A stretch of DNA of 64,000 nucleotides from contig JANOGB010000024.1 in NCBI GenBank assembly GCA_031413955.1, positions 1-64,000 on the forward strand, written 5' to 3'. Positions 19,135 through 27,665 of this stretch are shown here, in pieces. A program made the translations under genes and the position numbers. Below the pieces are notes generated by a model, which did no database searches, was not told the origin of the DNA, and saw only the letters and a program-made list of their open reading frames with translations. The number at the start of each line of letters is the position of its first letter. Within the stretch, counting starts at the first letter, position 1. The DNA comes from JABFRZ01 sp031413955 (GTDB taxonomy: Bacteria; Planctomycetota; UBA1135; GCA-002686595).

Positions 19135-20216
19135 GCCTTGCCTCGCTGGCGCACGCCCGCGCCCTTGGCAGCCGGCTCGGGCGCCTCCTTGCCGACCACC
19201 AGCCGGCGGCCGTCCAGGCGCACGAGCGCCGCCGCGGCGCGCGCAATCTCGGCGAAATCGGCCGGCGAGACGGCCTGCGCGCCGTCCGAGCGCGCCTCGT
19301 TCGGCTGCGTGTGCACCTCCACCATCAGGCCATCCGCGCCCGCCGCCAGGCCCGCCTTGGAGAGCGGCAGGACCAGATCGGCGCGACCCGCCGCGTGCGA
19401 GGGATCGACGATCACGGGCAGGTGCGTGACGCGCTTCAGGTACGCGATGGTGCCCACGTCGAGCACGTGGCGCGTCACCTGGTCGAAGCCGCGCACGCCG
19501 CGCTCGCACAGGATCACGTGCTCGTTGCCGCGCGCCAGGACGTGCTCGGCCGCCAGCAGGAACTCGCGCACCGTGGCCGCCGCGCCGCGCTTGAGGAGCA
19601 CGACCTTGCCCGTGCGCGCGACCTCGGCCAGCAGCCCGTAGTTGGCCATGCTGCGCGCGCCGATCTGCAGCACGTCGGCCACCGCGGCCACGGCCTCCAC
19701 GTCGCGCGGATCGAGCACCTCGGTCACGATCGGCAGTCCGACCGCAGCGCCGACGCGCGCCAGGCGCTCCAGCCCCTCGCGCCCGGCGCCCTGGAACGAA
19801 TAGGGCGAGGTGCGCGGCTTGAAGGCCCCGCCGCGCAGGCACGTGGCGCCCACCGCGCGTACCGCGCGCGCGATCTCGAGCAGTCGTTCCTCGTCCTCGA
19901 CCGCGCAGGGCCCGGCGATCAGGGACACGTAGGGACCGCCGAAAGCCGCCTCGCCCACGCGCTGGATCGTGTCCTCGCGCCCGGGGGTGCGCTCCCCGAG
20001 CTCGGGCGCGTCGGCGGCGTCCAGCACGCCGGCCACGAAGGAAAGGTCCTCGAAGGCCACCCGGTCGCTCGGTTGGGGCCGTCCGGCCTTGCGTTCGAGC
20101 TCGACCACGAGCTTGCCGCGGTCGAGGAAGTGGAGCTCGTACCCCCGCTCGCGGGCCACCCGCTGGAGCACGTCCAGGTCGGAGGCGGTGAGGGAGGAAC
20201 GCAGGCGCAGGAGCAT
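19131..20216 (-). CDS. 3-deoxy-7-phosphoheptulonate synthase (type I-beta, AroF/AroG-like)
   Basis: This 361-residue enzyme condenses phosphoenolpyruvate and erythrose 4-phosphate, the first step of the shikimate pathway. A 70-residue N-terminal ferredoxin-like domain (start MLLRLRSSL) resembles the regulatory extension of Thermotoga-type enzymes. The barrel carries LIAGPCAVEDEER, LRGGAFKPRTSPYSFQG, LLKRGAAATVREF, CERGVRGF and DPSHAAGRADLV with the metal and substrate ligands. It heads the minus-strand housekeeping block and overlaps tpiA by ATGA. A divergent HD-hydrolase gene begins 59 bp away, so the short gap should hold both promoters. Confidence 0.93.
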   Translation of the reverse strand: MLLRLRSSLTASDLDVLQRVARERGYELHFLDRGKLVVELERKAGRPQPSDRVAFEDLSFVAGVLDAADAPELGERTPGREDTIQRVGEAAFGGPYVSLIAGPCAVEDEERLLEIARAVRAVGATCLRGGAFKPRTSPYSFQGAGREGLERLARVGAAVGLPIVTEVLDPRDVEAVAAVADVLQIGARSMANYGLLAEVARTGKVVLLKRGAAATVREFLLAAEHVLARGNEHVILCERGVRGFDQVTRHVLDVGTIAYLKRVTHLPVIVDPSHAAGRADLVLPLSKAGLAAGADGLMVEVHTQPNEARSDGAQAVSPADFAEIARAAAALVRLDGRRLVVGKEAPEPAAKGAGVRQRGKA

Positions 20217-20275
20217 GGGAAGGGGGGCGGGACTCTCGTGTACGCCGAGAGAACCGAGCAGTATAGGGGCGCCCC

Positions 20276-20890
20276 GTGCGGCCGACAATTCGGCCCGATC
20301 TGACGCACTTCCCGATCCGCCGCGTGCCCCACCTCGACGCCCTGTTGCCGCTGCTCAGCCTGGACCGCCTGCCGCGCACGGGCTGGCTGGTCGCGGGCGT
20401 GGCCAACCCGGAGACCGTGGCGGCCCATTCGCTGGGCACGGCCCTGGTCGTGCTGGCCCTCGGGCCATGCGTCGCGCCCGCCCTGGACGTGGATCGCGCG
20501 GTCAGCCTGGCGGTGCTGCACGACGCGCCCGAGGCCCTGCTCACCGATCTGCCGCGCTCGGCGGTCGAATGTCTGCCGAGCGGCGCCAAGGCTGCGGGCG
20601 AACGGAAGGCAGCCGAGCGATTGCTCGCGCCGCTCTCGGCTCTCGCCGCGCAACGCTTCGAGGAGTTCCGCGCCCAGGAAACGCGCGAGGCGCGCTTCGT
20701 GCGCCTGTGCGACCAGCTCCACCTCGGGCTGCGCTGGCTCGGATACCGGCGCGAGGGCGCGCGCGTGCCGGGTGGCTTCCGGAACGGACTCGAGGCCCTC
20801 GCCTGCGCCGAGTTCGCGCCCTGCGCCGAGCTCTGCGCCGAGATCCTGACCGCGGAGGACGAGCTCGTCGAAGGGCGTGTCCGGTCATGA
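20276..20890 (+). CDS. HD-domain hydrolase (5'-deoxynucleotidase-like)
   Basis: This 204-residue protein has an HD domain like YfbR/HDDC2: NPETVAAHSLGTALV near residue 43 gives the first histidine, AVLHDAPEALLTDLP the HD pair, and a later acidic stretch ends the metal site. YfbR-type enzymes dephosphorylate deoxynucleoside 5'-monophosphates; that activity is inferred from the family. The start is a GTG just after the divergent gap to the DAHP synthase. Its TGA overlaps the ATG of the next gene. Confidence 0.75.
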   Translation: MRPTIRPDLTHFPIRRVPHLDALLPLLSLDRLPRTGWLVAGVANPETVAAHSLGTALVVLALGPCVAPALDVDRAVSLAVLHDAPEALLTDLPRSAVECLPSGAKAAGERKAAERLLAPLSALAAQRFEEFRAQETREARFVRLCDQLHLGLRWLGYRREGARVPGGFRNGLEALACAEFAPCAELCAEILTAEDELVEGRVRS

Positions 20891-21939
20891 GGCGCCTGGA
20901 GCTCGTGGCGGCCCTGTTCTTGTTCCTCGGGATCGCGCTGGCGATCTACCTCGAGCGCCCGGAGCCCCCGGATGCCTCGCTCTTCGGGGCCGAGATGGCG
21001 CTCGAGCCCGTGCTCCCCCCGCTGGTCGCGCCGAGCGGGACGCTGGAGCTGCGCGGCACCGTCCGCTCCGCGGACGGCTCGCCCGCCGCCGAAGCCTTCG
21101 TCGTGCTCCTGCGCCCCGACGAGGATCCCACGGAAGCCGAGCCCATCTACCGGGCCTACACGGATCGAGAGGGACGCTTCGTGTGCCCCAACCTCACGGC
21201 CGGTAGCTACGGCGTGGTGCTCAGCCATCCGTCCGCGCCGCCGAAGACGTTCGCGGTGGAGATCCCGGCCGAGGCCGAAGTGGCCTGGGAGCTCTCCGCG
21301 CCGCTGCCGCCCCTGCCGGTCCTGCCCGAGCTGCGCCGCACCCAGCTCACGGGCAGGTTGCGCTTGCCGGAGATCGCGGCGAGCACGTCCATCGACCTCG
21401 CGGGCTTCGAGGTGGCGCTCGTGCCGGTCACAGACACACCGGTGCTCGCCGGTGCGTGTGAGCGGCGCGCGAGCACGGACGCGAGTGGGTCCTTCGCGCT
21501 GGTCGAGCTGGTGGTGGCGAGCTACCGCGTCGAGGTGCTCCCGTCCTGGTCGCCCGGAGGCTCGTGGCCGGTGCTCGGCCGCGGCACCTGCGCGCCGAAG
21601 GAGGACCGGGAAAACACCGTCGAGCTGACCCTGGACGTGGGCGCGCTCGAGGGCGAGCTGCAGGACCTCACAGGTCGGCCGCTGGTCGGCGCCCTGGTGC
21701 GGGTCTCGGCCCTCGACGCGCGCGATGCCGCGGGCGATCCGCAGGCGTGGCCGGTGGCCGTGACGGATGCGGCCGGCCGCTATCGGGTGGAGCTCCTGCC
21801 CCCCGGCCGCTACCTGGTGCACCAGCGGGCCGGCTCGGCCGTGCGCGACGTCGAGATCTTGGTCGAAAGCGGCCGGCGGGCGGCAGTTCCGCTCGGACAA
21901 CTGGATCCCCGCGCCGGAGAGATCCCGGCGGGCGGCTGA
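20887..21939 (+). CDS. Membrane-anchored protein with carboxypeptidase-regulatory-like domains
   Basis: This 350-residue protein begins with one transmembrane helix (LELVAALFLFLGIALAIYL), leaving the rest probably outside the inner membrane. At least three beta-sandwich repeats of the carboxypeptidase-regulatory type follow, recognised by the pattern in which an ELRGTVRSADGSPA strand leads to a TDREGRFVCPNL strand and a GSYGV strand; the others centre on STDASGSFALVEL and TDAAGRYRVELLPPGRYLV. No catalytic domain is visible. The start overlaps the HD gene stop by ATGA. The same domain type reappears in the sigma-factor fusion at 54430. Confidence 0.72.
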   Translation: MRRLELVAALFLFLGIALAIYLERPEPPDASLFGAEMALEPVLPPLVAPSGTLELRGTVRSADGSPAAEAFVVLLRPDEDPTEAEPIYRAYTDREGRFVCPNLTAGSYGVVLSHPSAPPKTFAVEIPAEAEVAWELSAPLPPLPVLPELRRTQLTGRLRLPEIAASTSIDLAGFEVALVPVTDTPVLAGACERRASTDASGSFALVELVVASYRVEVLPSWSPGGSWPVLGRGTCAPKEDRENTVELTLDVGALEGELQDLTGRPLVGALVRVSALDARDAAGDPQAWPVAVTDAAGRYRVELLPPGRYLVHQRAGSAVRDVEILVESGRRAAVPLGQLDPRAGEIPAGG

Positions 21940-21966
21940 GGGCGCCGGTTATCCTCGGCGATCGCC

Positions 21967-23136
21967 ATGGGTTCGATCCGCCACGACAGCATCTACCTGG
22001 ACAATGCCGCCACCACTCCGCTCGCTGCGGAGGTGCGCACGGCCATGGAGCCGTTCCTGGCGGAGAGCTTCGGCAATCCGTCCTCGCGCCACACCATGGG
22101 CGTGGACGCGGCGCGCGCCGTCGAGGAAGCGCGCCGGCGGGTCGCGCGGCTCACCGGCGCGGAGCTGGAGGGCGTGGTCTTCACCTCCGGGGGCACCGAG
22201 GCGAACAACCTGGCCGTGCTCGGGCTCGCGCGCGCGCGGGCCAAGGTCGGCCGACACGTGCTCGTGGGCCCGACCGAGCACCCTTGCGTGCGCGACGCGG
22301 CGCGGGCCCTGACGGCCGAGGGCTTCGAGCTCGAGACCCTGCGCCTGGACGCCGCGGGCGGGCTCGACCTCGAGCACGCGCTCACGCGCCTGCGCGCCGA
22401 CACGGTGCTCGTGGCGCAGATGCTCGTGAACAACGAGTTCGGGACGATCTACCCGCTGGCACGCCTGGCGCGAGCCGTGCGCGCCAACGCGCCGCAGGCC
22501 CTGGTCCACGTGGACGCGGTGCAGGCCGTCGGCAAGGTGGAGGTCGCGCTGGGCGAGCTCGGCGCGCACAGCCTGGCCCTGAGCGCGCACAAGTTCCACG
22601 GGCCGAAGGGCGCGGGCGCCCTGATCCTCGCGAGCGGTGTGCGTCCGCGTCCGCTGGTTTTCGGCGGCGAGCAGGAGCAGGGCCTGCGCTCCGGGACCGA
22701 GAACGTGGCCGGGATCGTGGGCCTGGGCATGGCGGCCGAGCTGGTGGAGCGACGCCTCGCCCAAGCGTGCGCGCTCTTCAGCGCGCGGCGGGCGGAGCTC
22801 GCGCTCGAGCTCGCGCGCCTGCCTGGGGCCGAGCTGCTCGCGCCCGGGGGCAGCGCGGGCGTCGCACCGGCCATCTGCTCGGTGCTGCTGCCCGGGCCGC
22901 CGGCGGAAGTCTGGCAGCACCACCTCGAGGCGCACGGCGTCTTCACCAGCGTGGGCAGCGCGTGCCAGGCGAAGAAGGGCGGGACCTCGCCGGCCCTGCT
23001 CGCGCTCGGGCTCGACGAGCGCCGCGCCAAGCAGGTGCTGCGCGTGTCGTTCGCGCGCGAGACGAGCGCGGCCGAAGTGCGCGCCGGCATGGAGACGCTG
23101 CGCGCCGTGGCGGCAGAGTTACGAGTCGGCGCGTGA
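21967..23136 (+). CDS. Cysteine desulfurase (NifS/IscS family)
   Basis: This 389-residue PLP enzyme takes sulfur from cysteine and holds it as a persulfide. The N-terminus IYLDNAATTPL, SFGNPSSRH, TSGGTEANNLAV, the PLP lysine in SAHKFHGPKG near residue 207, and the sulfur-carrying cysteine in GSACQAKKG near 331 are all present. It overlaps thiI by GTGA. A dedicated desulfurase next to a short ThiI is known from Bacillus (NifZ-ThiI), so sulfur delivery for 4-thiouridine is the likely job; iron-sulfur assembly remains possible. Confidence 0.93.
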   Translation: MGSIRHDSIYLDNAATTPLAAEVRTAMEPFLAESFGNPSSRHTMGVDAARAVEEARRRVARLTGAELEGVVFTSGGTEANNLAVLGLARARAKVGRHVLVGPTEHPCVRDAARALTAEGFELETLRLDAAGGLDLEHALTRLRADTVLVAQMLVNNEFGTIYPLARLARAVRANAPQALVHVDAVQAVGKVEVALGELGAHSLALSAHKFHGPKGAGALILASGVRPRPLVFGGEQEQGLRSGTENVAGIVGLGMAAELVERRLAQACALFSARRAELALELARLPGAELLAPGGSAGVAPAICSVLLPGPPAEVWQHHLEAHGVFTSVGSACQAKKGGTSPALLALGLDERRAKQVLRVSFARETSAAEVRAGMETLRAVAAELRVGA

Positions 23137-24335
23137 GCGAGACCACGGCAGCACGCGAGGTCGTGCTCGCGCGCTACGGCGAGCTGTGGCTCAAGGGCAG
23201 GAACCGCATCGACTTCGAGCACACCCTGATGCGCAACGCGCACGCCGCCCTGCTCGCGCTCGACCCGGAGGTCGAGGTCGAGCGCGAACATGGCCTGCTG
23301 GTCGTGCGGCCGTCGCGGCGCGTGGACGCGGTCGCTCTGCGGATGCAGGACGTCTTCGGGATCTCCTCGCTCTCGGTCGCGCGCGGCGTACCGAGCGAGC
23401 CGGAGGCGCTCGCCTCCGTCGCGACCGAGGTCCTGTCCGCGGCCCTGGAGAAGCTGCCGCGCGAGCGCGTGGTGCGCTTCCGCGTGAGCACCAAGCGCTC
23501 GGACAAGCGCTTTCCCATGACCTCGCAGGAGCTCAACCGCTTCGTGGCCGAGCGCCTGCCGGCCGCGCTCGTGACGCGCTTGCAGGTCGACCTGGACGAA
23601 CCCGAACTCGAGCTCGAGCTGCACGTCCGCGCGCGCACGAGCTACGTCTTCGCCGCGCGCTCACCCGGAGCGGGCGGCTTGCCGGTCGGCAGCGTGGGGC
23701 GCGTGATCGTGCTCCTGTCGGGCGGCATCGATTCGCCGGTCGCGGCCTGGATGGCGATGAAACGCGGCTGCACGGCGGTGCTGCTCTCGTTCCATTCCTA
23801 CCCGTGGGTCGGGGCGGGCTTCGAGCGCAAGGTGGAGCGCCTGGCACGGGAGCTGGCGCGCTTCCAGCCGCGCACGCGGCTGGTCCTCGCGCCGCTGGCC
23901 GAGATCCAGGTCGCCATCCGCGACACGGCGCCGTCGCCCTATCGCACGATCCTGTACCGGCGCATGATGCAGCGCGTCGCCGGCCGGCTGGCGCGCGTGG
24001 AGCGCGCCGGCGCCGTGGTGACCGGCGAGAGCCTGGGCCAGGTGGCGAGCCAGACGCTCCCCAACCTGGGCCTGATCGAGGACGCCTGCGACCTCACCGT
24101 GCTGCGCCCGCTGATCGGCTTCGACAAGTCCGAGATCATCGAGCGCGCCCGGCGCATCGGCACGTTCACGCTCTCGATCGAGAACGAGCCCGACTGCTGC
24201 ACCGTGTTCCAGCCCGAGCACCCGGTGATCCACGGCAAGCGCGCGGAGTGCGTGGCGGCCGAAGCGGGGCTCGACGTGGAGGGTCTGGTGACGCGCTCCT
24301 TCGAAGCCCGGCGAGTGCTCGAGATCGAAGCCTGA
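23133..24335 (+). CDS. thiI: tRNA 4-thiouridine synthetase ThiI (short form, no rhodanese domain)
   Basis: This 400-residue protein adenylates U8 of tRNA and places sulfur there. It has the ferredoxin-like/THUMP N-terminal half (LARYGELWLKGRNR at the start) and the PP-loop LLSGGIDSPVAAWM near residue 196, followed by SFHSYPW and GESLGQVASQTL. It ends without the rhodanese domain of E. coli ThiI and so lacks that catalytic cysteine. The cysteines in PDCCTVF may take over. The GTG start overlaps the desulfurase stop. It faces a convergent gene across a palindromic repeat. Confidence 0.94.
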   Translation: MSETTAAREVVLARYGELWLKGRNRIDFEHTLMRNAHAALLALDPEVEVEREHGLLVVRPSRRVDAVALRMQDVFGISSLSVARGVPSEPEALASVATEVLSAALEKLPRERVVRFRVSTKRSDKRFPMTSQELNRFVAERLPAALVTRLQVDLDEPELELELHVRARTSYVFAARSPGAGGLPVGSVGRVIVLLSGGIDSPVAAWMAMKRGCTAVLLSFHSYPWVGAGFERKVERLARELARFQPRTRLVLAPLAEIQVAIRDTAPSPYRTILYRRMMQRVAGRLARVERAGAVVTGESLGQVASQTLPNLGLIEDACDLTVLRPLIGFDKSEIIERARRIGTFTLSIENEPDCCTVFQPEHPVIHGKRAECVAAEAGLDVEGLVTRSFEARRVLEIEA

Positions 24336-24340
24336 TCCGC

Positions 24341-24465
24341 TCACCTGGGAGCGCCGGGCTCCAGCCCGGCTCCGTTTTTTCCGGTCTTCCTCCCTCCTAG
24401 GTCCTGGCGAGGCGCAAGGAGAAAGAAGAGGCAGAGCCGAGCTGGAGCTCGGCGCTCCCAGGTGA
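24341..24465. repeat. REP/BIME-like palindromic element, GGGAGCGCC family, copy 2
   Basis: The arms 24341-24372 and 24434-24465 are inverted copies, TCACCTGGGAGCGCCGGGCT against AGCTCGGCGCTCCCAGGTGA, each with its own inner GGGCTCCAGCCC hairpin, around a centre holding a T6 run. It is the same design as 6809-6889. It lies between the convergent ends of thiI and the degenerate kinase, where it could also end transcription in both directions. Confidence 0.85.
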
Positions 24466-24467
24466 GC

Positions 24468-25451
24468 TCAACCTCCGAGCAAGGCGAGCACTGCCCCCGG
24501 CCGCATGCGCGGCTCGAGGAGCTCCACGCGCTCGAGCGCGAAGCGCGCCCGCACGCGCGCGGGCAGGGAGGGATCCGCCAGCGCGAGGCGCCGCTCGACC
24601 AGGGCCAGGTCGAAGGCTCCCGTGTGCGGCTCTTCGGCGCTCGCGCTGACGCTCCAGCCGTTCTCGCGCAGCAGCGTGCACACGAGCTCGCGCTCCACGT
24701 CCGCACCGTGCAGGAGCAGCACACGCCGCGCACTCGGCGCGCACGCGGCCGCGACGCTCGCGCGCGCACCGCTCGTGGCGGGCAGGCCCAAGCAGAGGAC
24801 GGACGCGCCGGCCCCGGAACGCACCCTCTGCCGCCAGCCGAGCTCGCGCGCGAGGGACTGCAAGGCGGCCACGCTCTCCGCGAAGCCCCTGGATCCCGTG
24901 CTGCCGAGCGCCAGCACGAGCTCGCGCGGCGTCGTGCGTGCCGACAGGCAGAGCCGCCTGCGCGGCGTCGGATCGTCGCGCGCGAGAAGCGCGGCACATG
25001 CCGCCAGAAGCACGCCCTCGAGGCGCCCCTCGACCGGCTGCGCCCCCGTGCCCTCCGCGCGCAGCAGGAACTCGACCCGCAGGCTCTCGGCCAGGGGCGC
25101 GAGCAGGAGTTCGTGGGTACGGAAGAGCGCTTCCACCTCGACGAGCTCCGGGCGCGCCGCGGGCGGACGGGAGAAGAGCGCCAGCCGCGCGAGGACCTGG
25201 CCGAGATGCGCGAGCCCTCGGCGCGCCAGCTCGCGCTCGGATCCACCCACCTCGGCACCGAGCTCGTGCACGCCATGCACGACGGCCAGGGCGTTGTTCA
25301 GGCGGTGGACGAGCGGCGGCAAGAGCCTGAGGAGGGCGTGCGCGCGCCGATCCTCGGCGGCGAGATGGTGCGCGGCTCGCGCTCGTTCCTCGGCTCGTTC
25401 CTCGGCGGCGCTCACGGCCGGCAGTATGGAAAACGGGCCGCGCGCGAGCAT
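24468..25451 (-). CDS. Degenerate histidine-kinase-like protein with receiver-like C-terminus
   Basis: This 327-residue soluble protein has one recognisable phosphoacceptor-like helix, LVHRLNNALAVVHGV, in the style of NtrB-type HxxNN boxes, then a region in the place of an ATPase domain without clear N, G1 or G2 boxes, and a C-terminal 110 residues beginning RRVLLLHGADVERELV that look like a receiver domain lacking the phosphoacceptor Asp in its usual place. Function is unknown. It may be a non-catalytic scaffold. The chosen start is 14 bp from a divergent gene, so an internal start is possible. Confidence 0.5.
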   Translation of the reverse strand: MLARGPFSILPAVSAAEERAEERARAAHHLAAEDRRAHALLRLLPPLVHRLNNALAVVHGVHELGAEVGGSERELARRGLAHLGQVLARLALFSRPPAARPELVEVEALFRTHELLLAPLAESLRVEFLLRAEGTGAQPVEGRLEGVLLAACAALLARDDPTPRRRLCLSARTTPRELVLALGSTGSRGFAESVAALQSLARELGWRQRVRSGAGASVLCLGLPATSGARASVAAACAPSARRVLLLHGADVERELVCTLLRENGWSVSASAEEPHTGAFDLALVERRLALADPSLPARVRARFALERVELLEPRMRPGAVLALLGG

Positions 25452-25465
25452 ACTCCAGCCACGGC

Positions 25466-27427
25466 ATGAACCGCGGCACGGTCATCCTCCTGGCGCTGGC
25501 CATCCTGCTGGCGCACACCTTCGCCATCCACCAGACCCCGGCGGGCGAGATCGCGGCGCCCTACGAGATCGCGCACGTCGCCTATCGCCTGGGCCGCAAC
25601 CTGGTGTACGAGGGCTCGGCCCTGTGGAATCCGGGCGGGGCGCCGGTCGAGTCCTATCCATCGGCCATCTGGGTCCTCGTGAGTGCCCTGGCGGCGCGCC
25701 TGTACCTCTCCCCGATCCTCGTGACGCAGGCGCTCGGGCTGTGTGCCGTGCTGGCCACGGTGATCGTCCTGGCCCAGTTCAGTCCCAAGCGCACGTCCGG
25801 CCTGATCGCGCCCGGGCTCCTGGCCGCGAGCGGCAGCGCCGCCGCCGCGGCCTTGAGTGGCACCGAGGCCACCCTCGCGATGCTGCTCTCCACGACCGCC
25901 TTCCTGGCCTTCGAGCGCGGCTGGAAGCGCGTGCTCGCGCTGGCGCTGGCGCTGCTCCTCTTGACGCGTCCGGAGGGCGCCGCCTTCGCGCTCCTGCTCT
26001 TGCTCTTCGAGGGGCTCCTGCGCCCGCGCGGCGAGCAGGCGCGGCGGGCGCGCTGGAGCGCCTTCGCTCTACCCGGACTCGTGCTCCTGGTCACGCTCGT
26101 CGCGCGCCGGATGCTCACAGGTCTCTGGCTCTCGCCCTTCGCCGCGCCGCTGGCCGAGTTCGATCCTGCGCGCTGGCGGATCGGCGCGCAGTATCTCGCC
26201 AGCTTCGTCTTCTCCTCCGGTTTTGGCCTGCTCTTCCTGACCGTGATCCTGTCGCTCTGCGCCGGTCGCTCGAGCGCGATGGGCACGCGTTCGCTGGCGC
26301 TCGCGGGCTCGTGGTGGGCAGTCGTGGCGTTCTCGGGTGGCGACGAGCTGCCCTTCTGGAACGCGCTCGTGCCCGCGCTGCCGCTCTTCTTCCTGGGCGT
26401 GCAGGAATGTCTGCGCGTGTGGATGGACGAGCGCGTGTCCTTTGCGCGCGTGGTGTGGCCGCTGCTCTTCACCTCGGTGGCCGCGGCCTTCCTGGTCAGC
26501 AAGATCCCCGGCGATCTGGGACCCCTGCGGATCGAGGAGCTGCAGACGCGCTGGCAAACGCCGCGCGGCGAGCTGGCGGCCAAGTATCCACGACCGCTGG
26601 CGCGCCTGGGCCTGCTGGAGGAGATCCGCGCCGTGGAGCACCTGCGCACGGTGGGCGTGTTCCTGCGCCAGCGCGTCGGCGCGGACGCCGTGATCCTGAC
26701 CTCCTGGCCCGGTGCGATCGGCTATCTGTCGCGCAAGGAGGTGCGCGACCTGTCGGGCCGCGCCTGGCCGCCGCCTGGAGAGGTGCGGCCGCACTCCTGG
26801 CGGGGAGCTGCGCGCGTGGATGTGGTGGCCTCGCTGGGAAGCGACATCCAATACGTCGTGCCCGTGATCGGCACGCTGGACCTCGGCAACGCGCCGGGGG
26901 ACTTCCTGATCGCCTGGCTGGAACGCTACGACACCATCGGCCACACCGAGAAGCGCCTGCGCGAGCTGCGCAAGGTGCTGATGAGCGGCTTCATGTTGGT
27001 GTCCGTGCCCGTGCCGGCCGAGAGCCGCGCTCCCAGCGCGACCTCGGAGCGACCGTTCCTGCTGTTGCAGCGCAAGGACCTGGAGATGATCCCCGTGCTC
27101 TCGCTGGAAGTCGGGAACGACCTCGTGCGCGTCCTGGCGCGTCACGAGGGACACCACCAGGTCGTCGATCTGTGCGTGCGCGCGACCACCAGCGACGGCC
27201 AGGAGCTCTACCTGAGTCCACCGGGCGTGTGGACACCGTCCACTCCGCTCGACGCGCGCACGAGTCTGCTGATCTTCCCGACCGGAACACGCGCGATCCA
27301 GCTGCTCGAAGCACGCGTGCCCGCCGAGCTGCGCGGCGCCAAGCTGAGTGCTTGGCTGCACAACCCGGGCATGCGTCCGGATGGGCCGCTCTCCCCGGTC
27401 GGCTCGCCGGTCACGGGCGAGCTCTGA
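25466..27427 (+). CDS. Polytopic GT-C type membrane glycosyltransferase-like protein
   Basis: This 653-residue protein has about ten transmembrane helices in its first 350 residues and a soluble C-terminal domain. The pattern ALSGTEATLAMLL, LLTRPEGAAFALLL and SGGDELPFWNALVPALPL matches the arabinofuranosyl- and mannosyl-transferase GT-C family, in which GGD and P-x-R/N positions contact a polyprenyl-phosphate sugar. The usual Arg after GGDxxP is replaced. The donor and acceptor are unknown; an envelope polysaccharide or glycoprotein is likely. It starts 14 bp from the divergent degenerate-kinase gene and converges on the DUF3108 gene across a repeat. Confidence 0.65.
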   Translation: MNRGTVILLALAILLAHTFAIHQTPAGEIAAPYEIAHVAYRLGRNLVYEGSALWNPGGAPVESYPSAIWVLVSALAARLYLSPILVTQALGLCAVLATVIVLAQFSPKRTSGLIAPGLLAASGSAAAAALSGTEATLAMLLSTTAFLAFERGWKRVLALALALLLLTRPEGAAFALLLLLFEGLLRPRGEQARRARWSAFALPGLVLLVTLVARRMLTGLWLSPFAAPLAEFDPARWRIGAQYLASFVFSSGFGLLFLTVILSLCAGRSSAMGTRSLALAGSWWAVVAFSGGDELPFWNALVPALPLFFLGVQECLRVWMDERVSFARVVWPLLFTSVAAAFLVSKIPGDLGPLRIEELQTRWQTPRGELAAKYPRPLARLGLLEEIRAVEHLRTVGVFLRQRVGADAVILTSWPGAIGYLSRKEVRDLSGRAWPPPGEVRPHSWRGAARVDVVASLGSDIQYVVPVIGTLDLGNAPGDFLIAWLERYDTIGHTEKRLRELRKVLMSGFMLVSVPVPAESRAPSATSERPFLLLQRKDLEMIPVLSLEVGNDLVRVLARHEGHHQVVDLCVRATTSDGQELYLSPPGVWTPSTPLDARTSLLIFPTGTRAIQLLEARVPAELRGAKLSAWLHNPGMRPDGPLSPVGSPVTGEL

Positions 27428-27474
27428 TCTTCTATCTGGAGTCTGCGCAGGACGCGGCGATTCCGCCCGGAAGA

Positions 27475-27632
27475 GCACACCACAGAGGCACAGAGGACGC
27501 AGAGGCTCGCAGAGAAAAGCGGGAACAAGAAGGGGCCTCCGGATCGTCGACTTCCGAGAGCCGAAGCCCCGGAGGCCCCTTCCCTTTCTTCCTCCGTGAG
27601 TCTCTGCGTCCTCTGTGCCTCTGTGGTGCGCT
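27475..27632. repeat. CACAGAGG-family palindromic repeat, copy 2
   Basis: The arms ACCACAGAGGCACAGAGGAC (from 27479) and its inverse ending CCTCTGTGCCTCTGTGGTG enclose a second nested palindrome GGGGCCTCCGG / CCGGAGGCCCC. The family is the same as at 16313. It sits at the convergent junction of the GT-C and DUF3108 genes and may serve as a two-way terminator. Confidence 0.85.
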
Positions 27633-27665
27633 TGGGTTGCGGGCGGAGCCTGCGCGGAAACGGTC

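Noticed and set aside
18229..21900. A 1223-codon minus-strand frame
   Set aside because: It only includes the real tpiA in its last part; the rest is antisense to the HD, regulatory-like and DAHP synthase region, joined by chance in high-GC DNA.
23133..24335. ThiI regarded as truncated because it lacks the rhodanese domain
   Set aside because: Short ThiI proteins paired with a dedicated cysteine desulfurase are a known normal form, and the desulfurase gene overlaps it here.
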